A stretch of 64,000 nt of DNA, taken from Streptomyces sp. P9-A4. Lineage in GTDB: Bacteria > Actinomycetota > Actinomycetes > Streptomycetales > Streptomycetaceae. Made by a program: the position numbers and the translations under genes. Positions 8,803 to 16,167 of this stretch are shown here, piece by piece (the stretch's first letter is position 1; each line of letters begins with the position of its first letter). The stretch spans positions 5,094,501 through 5,158,500 of the forward strand of contig NZ_JAZIFY010000001.1 of assembly GCF_036634195.1 (NCBI RefSeq), in the 5' to 3' direction. The notes under the pieces were generated by a model. The model did no database searches, was not told the origin of the DNA, and saw only the letters and a list, made by a program, of their open reading frames with translations.

Positions 8803-9914
8803 CGGGAGGGAACGCTCCTGGGGGACGGTGCGGTGATCATGCGGCCGATTTCGGCGGCCGAGTACGAGCGGAAGAAGTGGCGGGGGTCGGAGAGCAGGGT
8901 CTCGGTCATGGCGAGCAGCTGGTCGGCGTGCTCGCTGACGGTGCCGGGCCACTGCCGGGTGTCGAGCATCCAGGGGGCGGCTCCCTCGGGCAAGGGGGCA
9001 CGGCCTTCTCGTATGAGGGATTTCGACAGCTTGGCGCCGGTGTCGGTGACGACCTGGGGGCAGAACAGCCGCGCCGGGAGCTGGGCTCGGATGAGGCCCA
9101 CGGCCCGGAGGGCCTCGTCGACGAGGTGGGAGCCGAAGACCCAGTCGCCGCCCTTGACCATGACGTGCAGAGTGCCCTGGGGGCTGGTCAGGGCGAGTTC
9201 CTTGACCAGGTTGCGGTAGAGGGTGGCCAGGTCGAGGTAGCCGCCGGCGGTGGGCGTGATGGTGACCTCGTACGGGCCGTGGTGGAGGCAGACGGCGGAG
9301 ACCACCGCTGACTCGGGCCCGGTGAGGCGGACCCGGGTGCGTTCGGCGTGCTTCTCCGCCCAGCCGCAGCCGGGGCGCGGGCAGGGGACGCGGAGGTGCG
9401 GGGTGCCGGTGGAGGGGGCGAGCCACCAGCGGGCGGCGTCGATGCGGGGGAGGAGCCGGAGCCAGGTGCGGCGGTAGTGCTCGCCGGCCTGCTGCTGGGT
9501 GTACGTCTCGATACGGTGTGGGATGCCCAGACGCCTGGACAGAGCGGTGAAGAGGGGCTGGTAGAGGGCGGTGACGAGGTCGTGCAGGGCCTGCTCGCCG
9601 AGGGCCTGGGCGTAGGCGCGCTGGTAGCGGTGGCCACTGGCGGGGTCGGCGGTCAGCTCGTACGGGGCGTTGTCGAGGGCGCTGAAGAGGACCTCAGTGG
9701 GGAGGCCGAAGCGGTCGCGCAGGCGGGCCGCCATGGCGAAGGCCAGGGACTGCACGAGCGAGGTGCCGATGTGCGGGGCGCCGTTGATCTGAGTGCCGAC
9801 GACCAGCACGATCCGCTCGGGCGGGGCAGCCAGGATGCGCGGGGTCAGGACGTCCTCGGCGTGGTGGAGGGTGTTGGCCAGGACGGTATTCGGCGAGACC
9901 GGGTGTGTGGTCAC
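8799..9914 (-). CDS. class I aminoacyl-tRNA synthetase-like protein (LysRS-I-like catalytic core)
   Basis: A 371-residue protein with both class I signatures: G-A-P-H-I-G-T near residue 46 (HIGH-type) and K-L-S-K-S near residue 300 (KMSKS-type). Between them a zinc-ribbon-like C-P-R-P-G-C-G...C-L-H-H is seen, as in class I lysyl-tRNA synthetases. The protein ends soon after the KLSKS loop, so the anticodon-binding domain of a full LysRS-I (usually around 500 residues or more) is missing. It probably activates an amino acid and may pass it to an RNA or other acceptor; normal tRNA charging is unlikely. Its GTG start overlaps the HATPase stop by 4 bp and its stop overlaps the ASCH start, giving a tightly coupled three-gene operon. 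Confidence 0.75.
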   Translation of the reverse strand: MTTHPVSPNTVLANTLHHAEDVLTPRILAAPPERIVLVVGTQINGAPHIGTSLVQSLAFAMAARLRDRFGLPTEVLFSALDNAPYELTADPASGHRYQRAYAQALGEQALHDLVTALYQPLFTALSRRLGIPHRIETYTQQQAGEHYRRTWLRLLPRIDAARWWLAPSTGTPHLRVPCPRPGCGWAEKHAERTRVRLTGPESAVVSAVCLHHGPYEVTITPTAGGYLDLATLYRNLVKELALTSPQGTLHVMVKGGDWVFGSHLVDEALRAVGLIRAQLPARLFCPQVVTDTGAKLSKSLIREGRAPLPEGAAPWMLDTRQWPGTVSEHADQLLAMTETLLSDPRHFFRSYSAAEIGRMITAPSPRSVPSR

Positions 9915-10411
9915 GTGGTGTCTCCCTGGCGGCCGGTGGTGTGGGGCGGCAGCGGCGCGGCCCCGCTGTTGGCACGGTCGAATGCGGCCCAGACGCACTT
10001 TCCCGGGCCCGTCCGCTCCTTCACGCCCCAGCTGTCGGCGGTCGCGGCGACGATCAGCAGACCGCGGCCGTCGACGGCGGACTCCTCGGGGACGCGCTGC
10101 GTCGGCCTGTTCTCGCCGCTGTCGTGGACCTCGATCCGCAGCTCCTCGTCGAGGGACTCGACGCGTACCAGGACCAGCCGGCCCACGGGCACCCCGTGAA
10201 GCACGGCGTTGGTGACGAGCTCCGAGGTGCACAGCCGCATGTCGTCGAGGCGGCTCGTCTCACCCCATTCGGTCAGCGTGGTGGCGACGAAGTCGCGAGC
10301 GGTACGCGGCGTGGTACGGCGGCGGGAGAACAGCATGGTGCGGTGCCGACCCGTGCCCGGAAGGAGATCCGGGGCGGCGTCGGTCGCCTTGTTGGTGAGT
10401 CTGCTTGCCAT
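9911..10411 (-). CDS. RsbW-like HATPase_c protein (anti-sigma-type kinase fold)
   Basis: A 166-residue single-domain GHKL ATPase. The N-box helix reads S-E-L-V-T-N-A-V-L-H-G, followed by D-S-G and by D-G-R-G-L-L-I-V for the ATP lid. Streptomyces encode many such small ATPases next to XRE regulators, and here one is divergent at 10516. They are thought to act in regulatory switching, but partners are seldom known. It is first in the operon with the aaRS-like and ASCH genes. The start is uncertain: ATG 10411 is used, with a TTG 12 bp upstream and an ATG at 10336 as alternatives, none with a strong ribosome-binding site. Confidence 0.75.
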   Translation of the reverse strand: MASRLTNKATDAAPDLLPGTGRHRTMLFSRRRTTPRTARDFVATTLTEWGETSRLDDMRLCTSELVTNAVLHGVPVGRLVLVRVESLDEELRIEVHDSGENRPTQRVPEESAVDGRGLLIVAATADSWGVKERTGPGKCVWAAFDRANSGAAPLPPHTTGRQGDTT

Positions 10412-10515
10412 GGTCAACAGCAAAGCGACTTAACTCATTTGGGTCGGGAGCCAGCACGGGGACCAAGGCGGGGGCCACTATGGGGGCCAGAGGTCACGTG
10501 TTCCTGGGGGACGGC

Positions 10516-11853
10516 ATGGGCGACACCGGGATCGGCGCCTTGCTCGTCCGGCTGCGCACCGCGCGCGGCTGGAGCCAGCAGAGGGTTGCCGACGAGTACA
10601 ACGCCCTGGAGGGGCGTTCCGCGAAGACCGGCAAAGAGATTGGGCGGTACGAGCGCGAAGCGCGGGTTCCCGTTCCCTACGCCCGGAAGTACCTGGCGCA
10701 GGTCTTCGGTGTCGATGTCGCCGTGCTCGACCAAGCTGTTGCCGTCAGCAAGGGGCAGCGGGACGGGGCCGACGCCGCCGGGGTCGAGGTCGTGCCGCCG
10801 GTGCTGCCGCCCGAAGGCACTCACGTCCCTGGAGACCCGCTCTCTGAGGACGCGGTGCGGTCGGCCGAGTTTGCCCGGTTCATCGCGCAGCGCAACGCCG
10901 ACGAGTTCGTCGTCGAGCAGCTGGAGGCCGACGTTGGCCGGCTCGCCCGTATTTACGTCAGCCACCCGCTGATGGAGCAGTACGTCGAGATCAAGCGGTT
11001 ACGAAACGGGGTGTTCGAGCTGCTGCGTGGGCGGCAGCATCCAAGGCAGACCACCGATCTCTACCTCTCTGCTTCTCGCCTCTGCGGCCTGTCCGCGCAC
11101 GTGTGCCTCGACCTCGGCGCCTACGACTCCGCCGCCACCCACGCCCGCACCGCACGGGCCTGTGCCGAAGCGGCGGGGCACGAGGGGATGCTGGCCTGGG
11201 TACGGGCCGTGGAGTCGTTGATCGCGTACTGGACCGGGCGGTACGAGCAGGCGGCCCGGCTGGCGCAGGCCGGCCGTCGGCACCGGGCGAGCGGCAGCAT
11301 CGGTGCACGGTTGGCGAGTCTGGAGGCGCGGGCGTTGGCGATAGTCGGCGATTCGGGAGGTGCGCTCGCTGCCCTGTCGGATGCCGAACGATCGCGCGAG
11401 GCGATCTCGGGTGGGGACGAGGTACTGGGAGTCTTCGACTTCCCCGCGGCCAAGCAGTTCGCGTACGCCGGAACGACCCTCTTGGCCGTAGGCGGGCAGG
11501 AGCACGTCCACCGGGCCATCGTCAGCGCGGAGACGGCGATCCGCCTCTACCGCAGCGCGGACGGAGATGACCAGTCGGTCGGTGACCTGTTCGCCGCGCA
11601 CCTCGACCTCGCCAGCGGGCACCTGCTCCTGGGCGACCTGGACGGCACGGAGAAGATGCTTGGCTTCGTTCTCCAGTCCGCACCGGAGCGCATGTCGGCC
11701 AGTATCGTGCGCCGGCTCACCGTTCTCGGGCGGGAGCTGGGAGGGCCGCAGTACGGTGGAGCCGCGCAGGCGGTGCAACTGCGTGACCGGCTCCAGCACA
11801 CGGTCGTCCGTGCGTCCCTGCCTGCCGCCCATCCTTCGGAGTTGCCGACGTGA
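10516..11853 (+). CDS. XRE family transcriptional regulator with helical C-terminal domain
   Basis: A 445-residue regulator. Residues about 5-65 form a helix-turn-helix (L-L-V-R-L-R-T-A-R-G-W-S-Q-Q-R-V-A, then E-I-G-R-Y-E-R). The rest is an all-helical, TPR-like region typical of long Streptomyces XRE proteins, with many A-x-x-A and R-x-A heptads. ATG 10516 was chosen because CTGGGGGAC sits 7-8 bp upstream; longer in-frame starts lack this. One TTA leucine codon lies at 10999-11001, so translation may depend on the bldA tRNA. The stop overlaps the GTG of the following methyltransferase by 4 bp. A truncated copy of this gene lies at 2360-2542. Confidence 0.85.
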   Translation: MGDTGIGALLVRLRTARGWSQQRVADEYNALEGRSAKTGKEIGRYEREARVPVPYARKYLAQVFGVDVAVLDQAVAVSKGQRDGADAAGVEVVPPVLPPEGTHVPGDPLSEDAVRSAEFARFIAQRNADEFVVEQLEADVGRLARIYVSHPLMEQYVEIKRLRNGVFELLRGRQHPRQTTDLYLSASRLCGLSAHVCLDLGAYDSAATHARTARACAEAAGHEGMLAWVRAVESLIAYWTGRYEQAARLAQAGRRHRASGSIGARLASLEARALAIVGDSGGALAALSDAERSREAISGGDEVLGVFDFPAAKQFAYAGTTLLAVGGQEHVHRAIVSAETAIRLYRSADGDDQSVGDLFAAHLDLASGHLLLGDLDGTEKMLGFVLQSAPERMSASIVRRLTVLGRELGGPQYGGAAQAVQLRDRLQHTVVRASLPAAHPSELPT

Positions 11854-12668
11854 CCGACTTGTCCGCCGCCCACGACGCCGCTGTCACCGACCGGGCCCGC
11901 CTGGCGGGCAGCGCCTACAACGGAGACCGGGACCTGGCCGCCCGGCAGTCGCTCTACCGGTGGCAGACGCCCCGGTACGACCTGCCGGGTCTCGTCGCCG
12001 AGCGGCTGGGCGGCGTACGCGGGCGAGTCGTCGACATCGGCTGCGGCAACGGCAAGTTCATCCAGCGGCTCCGTCAGGACCGCCCGGACCTGTCCCTGCT
12101 CGGCCTCGACATCGCGCCCGGAATCCTTGTCGGCGTCCCGGGCCCGGTCGCCGTGGCGGACGCGACGAGGCTTCCGCTGGCGGCGGGCAGCGTCGACGCG
12201 GCTCTCGCGCTCCACATGCTGTACCACGTGCCCGACATTCCTCAGGCGGTCAGGGAGCTGGCCCGTGTCGTCGCCCGCAGCGGGGTGGTGGTCGCCTCCA
12301 CCAACAGTGACCGAGACAAGGCCGAACTCGACGAGCTGTGGCAGCGGGCTGCTGGCGACGTTCTTGGCATCGATCGTGGTCCGGCCCGGATCTCGCTCAG
12401 TGCCCGCTTCTCCCTGGAGAAGGCCCCGGCCTTCCTCGGCGAGGAGTTCAGCCGCGTGGAGGTCGTCGAACTGCCGGGGACCATCACCGTCCGCGACCCC
12501 GAGCCCGTCATTGCCCACATGGCCTCGTACCGCGCCTGGGCAGACCAGCACGACGTGCCCTTCGACGCGACCATCGACCGTGCCCACACCCTCGTCGCCG
12601 ATCACATCGTCCGCCATGGCGCGTACGAGATCACATGCGTGGGAGGCATCCTCGTCTGCAGCCGGTGA
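11850..12668 (+). CDS. class I SAM-dependent methyltransferase (copy 2, inside the element)
   Basis: A 272-residue paralogue of the methyltransferase at 2539, with the same motif I (D-I-G-C-G-N-G-K-F), post-motif I L-L-G-L-D-I-A and A-L-H-M-L-Y-H-V-P. The start is a GTG coupled to the XRE stop. The stretch 12015-12266 differs from 2704-2955 at only about two bases, while the last 400 bp carry most of the roughly 30 amino-acid differences. This patchwork suggests recombination between the copies. The coupling implies that the XRE protein controls or uses this enzyme; its substrate is unknown. Confidence 0.87.
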   Translation: MTDLSAAHDAAVTDRARLAGSAYNGDRDLAARQSLYRWQTPRYDLPGLVAERLGGVRGRVVDIGCGNGKFIQRLRQDRPDLSLLGLDIAPGILVGVPGPVAVADATRLPLAAGSVDAALALHMLYHVPDIPQAVRELARVVARSGVVVASTNSDRDKAELDELWQRAAGDVLGIDRGPARISLSARFSLEKAPAFLGEEFSRVEVVELPGTITVRDPEPVIAHMASYRAWADQHDVPFDATIDRAHTLVADHIVRHGAYEITCVGGILVCSR

Positions 12669-12680
12669 CGGGGCGAGTCG

Positions 12681-13403
12681 CTACAGCTCGTCGGTCACAC
12701 TGCCATCGGGATGGTGGCGGTAGAAGTACATGCGGCGCTCGTCCGAGGGCTTCTGCTGTTCGGCTTCGTACCAGGGAACCAGGCGGGCCCACGCTTCCCT
12801 TTGCTGACGGACGTTCGCTTCCAACCAGTCCGTGAAGCGGATGTAGACCCGAGAAGGTTCGGCGTCACCCTCGGAGTAGGTCCACACCTCTGGATCGGGC
12901 CCTTCGCCGCGCAGGAACTCGAATTGGTAGCCCTGGTGCATGAAGATCACGCGATCGGAGCTGCGCAGGTGAAAGGGCTCTTGGTTCTCTCTCAGCAGTT
13001 CGTCCGCTGCTTCCCGAAGGCCGATGACGTGGGGGTAGAAGACGTCACTGCCTTGAAAGAAGTGGCCGGCACCGCCACCGACGAGGCGGAGGAAGCAGGC
13101 ATAGGCCGCAGCCAGCGGAGCGGGCTGGTCCCGTTCGATCTCGTCGAGCTGGTCGGCTGACAGCCCGCGCAGTCCGTCTGCGGTAGCGGTCGTGCCGTCG
13201 GCGAGCGATGTCACCAGAGCGCGAACCAGCGCCTCGGAGAAGGTGTCTGCTGCCCCGTGCGGGGGAGTAGCAGACGCGGCTATCGCAATCTCGGACTCCC
13301 GCTGGCTCCCGCCTGCTTGGCCTTCTTCCAAAACTGCACGCGATCCCACCCCAGTACTCTGGCCGATCCTGCCCCGGCACGTCGGCCTGAGGCTAACGGA
13401 CAC
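12681..13403 (-). CDS. SMI1/KNR4 (SUKH) family protein
   Basis: The C-terminal 160 residues fit the SUKH fold: an N-terminal helix before L-S-A-D-Q-L-D-E-I-E, then the F-L-R-L-V-G-G-G-A-G-H-F turn, and the conserved block H-Q-G-Y-Q-F-E-F-L followed by D-P-E-V-W-T-Y. SUKH proteins often act as immunity proteins against secreted or contact-dependent toxins, but many stand alone as here. The first 50 or so residues look non-coding in composition, so the true start may be a GTG around 13220; GTG 13403 is used because a GAGGAGG lies just upstream. The gene is convergent with the methyltransferase and divergent from the next gene. Confidence 0.75.
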   Translation of the reverse strand: MSVSLRPTCRGRIGQSTGVGSRAVLEEGQAGGSQRESEIAIAASATPPHGAADTFSEALVRALVTSLADGTTATADGLRGLSADQLDEIERDQPAPLAAAYACFLRLVGGGAGHFFQGSDVFYPHVIGLREAADELLRENQEPFHLRSSDRVIFMHQGYQFEFLRGEGPDPEVWTYSEGDAEPSRVYIRFTDWLEANVRQQREAWARLVPWYEAEQQKPSDERRMYFYRHHPDGSVTDEL

Positions 13404-13475
13404 CTGCCTCCTCGGTTCGAGTCCTCGCTAGTGCGTGGGTCGGGCCCTGACCAGGGGCAGTAGGCTCCGTCGATC

Positions 13476-14291
13476 ATGAGCATGCAGGCCACCCCCGAGG
13501 ATTTGCGGGATGAGGTACCCGGGACCGACCTTCGCGAGGCTTGGCGGATCGGTCGAGTATTCGGCCCGCCGATCCGGCGGACTTTTCGCGACGTCATCGC
13601 CGACCGTCTCTCAGGTCCGCTGCCGCCGCAGGCAGCGATGTTGCTTGAGCCCCTGGCGGATCCGCACTGGGACAGCGACAGTTTCTTCCTGGGCGACTTC
13701 TACAACGCGATCCTTCATCAGGACACCTGCCATCCGGACACCGCAGAGGGTGTCGCATTGCTCGCAGCCTTGTCCGTCGACGACCGAGTACCTCCCCAGC
13801 TCCGCTTCCAGACCGTGGTTCTGCTGTTCGAGATCGCCACGGTCACAGACCGCCACCTCGCCCAGTGCTGGCCGGACGTCCCGCCACATGCCGATCCTGA
13901 AAACGAGGGCAGGGCCCGTGACGCCGTCCGATCCTGCATCCCGGACCTGCTTGCCCGGTGGGCGATTGAATGCCCCGCAGTCCGTCTGGCGCTGGCAGGC
14001 ATCGCCGTCGTCTTTCCAACGGTCCGCACACTGCCCGCACTGACCCCACGGCTTGAGGGCTTCACTGTGCAGCACCCTCAAGGCACCGACATCGGTGACT
14101 ACGTGCGATTCGCCCTCGTGGTGGCCGCCGGCGACGACCAACACACCCTTACTGCAGTCGAGACGCTTACGGACGTCTATTGGACGGGCACCGCACGCAG
14201 AGCACCCACGCGCGCACGAGCACTGCACCTGCTCGGTCAGATGCTGACCGTCGTCGGAGGCACGCTCAGGCTCCCTATCGCGATGGAGTAG
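13476..14291 (+). CDS. hypothetical protein, helical
   Basis: A 271-residue protein with no recognised family. Its composition suggests stacked alpha-helices (for example R-F-Q-T-V-V-L-L-F-E-I-A-T-V and V-R-L-A-L-A-G-I-A-V-V-F-P-T-V), possibly HEAT-like repeats. There is no signal peptide or clear membrane segment. It sits between two SUKH-type genes on the element, which hints at a shared immunity or regulatory role, but nothing in the sequence proves this. A second ATG 6 bp downstream of the chosen start is possible. Confidence 0.7.
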   Translation: MSMQATPEDLRDEVPGTDLREAWRIGRVFGPPIRRTFRDVIADRLSGPLPPQAAMLLEPLADPHWDSDSFFLGDFYNAILHQDTCHPDTAEGVALLAALSVDDRVPPQLRFQTVVLLFEIATVTDRHLAQCWPDVPPHADPENEGRARDAVRSCIPDLLARWAIECPAVRLALAGIAVVFPTVRTLPALTPRLEGFTVQHPQGTDIGDYVRFALVVAAGDDQHTLTAVETLTDVYWTGTARRAPTRARALHLLGQMLTVVGGTLRLPIAME

Positions 14292-14342
14292 CGGTCGGGC
14301 GGCCATGGAGAATGGCGTGCCATGGCGCTGGTCTTGTGCCAG

Positions 14343-15473
14343 TCACCCGTCGAAGCGAATCCAGTCGACAGGGAGATCTGCCAGTTGGTCCAGAGCGCTG
14401 CGATGGGTCGCCCCAGCCCAGACATCGAATTCATGGCCGTCCTCGCTGCTGACATGTACGACGAGGCCAGGAGCTACGTAGAAGTGGGTGGGGGCCCACG
14501 GCCAGAAGGGGCGCAGGGGCACAGGGCGCAGTGCTTGAGTGAATTGCTCGACCTGCCCTGCCGTGAGCTTGCGGGGCAGGGCCAAGTAGTCGGCCCCCAT
14601 GGAAGCCTCGAAGAGGGAGAACTGAATCAGGAACCCGCTGAGAGGTTCCTGCTCGGCGATCGGTTCCTCGTCGAATACGCGAAACCAGACGGTCGGATCA
14701 GGCTCGGCTTCCTCCATCGTCCACAGCAGTGACCAGAAGAACCCACCCTGGTTCTCGACGCCGAAGACAAGCGTCTCTCCAAGTGGGTCGCTGTGCAGGT
14801 GCGACTCCGGCAGGATCCTGTTCTGGACGTCCAGCACACTCGGCCGCCGCGTAGAGATGCGGTACAGCTGCTTCAGTCCATCCGGCAGGCGTGATGCCGA
14901 GGAGGAGAAAGCCAATTCAGTGTCGCCTGTGCTTGGATACCAGCCGGTCAGGAACTGATCGAGCGCTGTCGCCCGATCACCGTTCACAGACCCGAGCCAC
15001 CCCAGACCTGGTAGGGCGGTCGGCGACGATCGTGGCCGCACCCGGTCGAGGAGGTCCCTGCTCAAGGGTGTGTCGAGGAGTAGCTCGCAGTCGCTGAGCA
15101 CGCCGTCGGATGTGCCGACCTGGCTCACTTGGGCGGTGTCAAGGTGCAAGACCTCTCCTCCTGTGCGGACCGCGATGTGGATCGGCAACAAGCGGCCATC
15201 CCCGTCCCAGGGTGAACCCATCAGTCGCTCTGTGATCGCCTCAGGGGCAGGCCCGATCAGACGGATCTCCTCAGCGTTCCACACACCACTCCTGTCGCGA
15301 GCGTCGTGGGCGTCCAAGATGATCACCATGCCGCCCGGGCCCATGGCTACTTCAGCGAGCCCCACCGTGTGGCGTCCTGCTGTCACCGAGCCGCCGACGA
15401 GCGCGGGCACTCGCTCCACATCGAACGCCCGTGCTGAGGTCGCCGAAACCGCAGGGGAAGGCTGGTCAGTCAT
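14343..15473 (-). CDS. SUKH-like domain protein, uncharacterised
   Basis: A 376-residue protein. Roughly residues 190-310 resemble the SMI1/KNR4 fold of Streptomyces: L-P-D-G-L-K-Q-L-Y-R, then N-R-I-L-P-E-S, then L-V-F-G-V-E-N-Q-G-G-F-F-W, and D-P-T-V-W-F-R. The N-terminal half is beta-rich and not recognised (H-T-V-G-L-A-E-V-A-M-G-P-G-G-M-V-I-I-L-D-A-H-D). It could be a double-domain immunity-like protein. ATG 15473 is preferred; an in-frame start lies 24 bp upstream. The gene is convergent with the helical protein at 13476. Confidence 0.65.
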   Translation of the reverse strand: MTDQPSPAVSATSARAFDVERVPALVGGSVTAGRHTVGLAEVAMGPGGMVIILDAHDARDRSGVWNAEEIRLIGPAPEAITERLMGSPWDGDGRLLPIHIAVRTGGEVLHLDTAQVSQVGTSDGVLSDCELLLDTPLSRDLLDRVRPRSSPTALPGLGWLGSVNGDRATALDQFLTGWYPSTGDTELAFSSSASRLPDGLKQLYRISTRRPSVLDVQNRILPESHLHSDPLGETLVFGVENQGGFFWSLLWTMEEAEPDPTVWFRVFDEEPIAEQEPLSGFLIQFSLFEASMGADYLALPRKLTAGQVEQFTQALRPVPLRPFWPWAPTHFYVAPGLVVHVSSEDGHEFDVWAGATHRSALDQLADLPVDWIRFDG

Positions 15474-15990
15474 CCCTGCATCATCCTCGGTGGCCACCAG
15501 GCAAGCTGCAGGCCCCTACCTCAGCCGTTGCGAGATCAGCGATGGACTCGACGTGCGTGAGTGGCCATGGTCGTGGAGGTCGTCGCAGCCTGGACCCCGA
15601 GTGAGTTTCGCCGAGGTGAGGTTGCTGCCTGTCGGACGGGCTCGGCGCTGATGGGCCAGATCAGGACCTGGGCCGGGTGCTCTGCGGTGTCCAGTTCGCG
15701 TTCGGAGGCGGCCTGGGCCAGGAGTCGGCGAGGGTGATGGCGCGCTCGCGGTCCCCAGTCCCTGGTCCGGGTTCGTGGACCGTCCCCGCAGCACCGTGGG
15801 CAACCCGGACCGACGGTTCGGGTTCGCCGGCCGACCGACCGGAACTCTCCGCCCGGTCCTCGGCTTCCGGACCGGGTGCATGGTCCGGGTTCTCGGTCCG
15901 GTCCGTCAGGCCGCTGAGCTGCGCGTTTTCCGTCGGTCCGGATTCCTGGTCCGGGTTGACCGGAACCTCGGTCCGGGTTCCGGTTGCGGC
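15474..15990. other. degenerate region with GGTCCGGGTT-rich repeats, no intact gene
   Basis: No frame here has both a start and family-like content. Between about 15750 and 15985 imperfect copies of GGTCCGGGTT recur (near 15763, 15881 and 15949). On the minus strand they read as N-P-D and G-P-E rich linker-like text that runs into an open segment in another frame near 15650-15720. This looks like a decayed gene, perhaps from a lost transfer or replication module, but that is a guess. Confidence 0.4.
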
Positions 15991-16143
15991 CGCCTGCATC
16001 ACGCCGTGGTCGCCATCTCCGACCACATCAAGGCCCATCCCGACAGCTCGCGGGCCATCCACGAGCAGTGCCTCCGCCTCATGGGCGACGAGCGGGACGC
16101 TCGCACGCTCAGCAGTGACATCGAGGACGGTGGTCACTACTGA
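15991..16143 (+). pseudogene. C-terminal remnant of an unidentified gene before the integrase
   Basis: The last 50 codons before the TGA at 16141-16143 have strong third-position GC and natural composition (S-D-H-I-K-A-H-P-D, then C-L-R-L-M-G-D-E-R-D-A-R). Upstream the same frame dissolves into the GGTCCGG repeats. The integrase start lies 24 bp downstream. It is probably the end of a gene once co-transcribed with the integrase; no family was recognised. Confidence 0.4.
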
Positions 16144-16167
16144 CAACCGACATGAAGGAGAGGCCAC

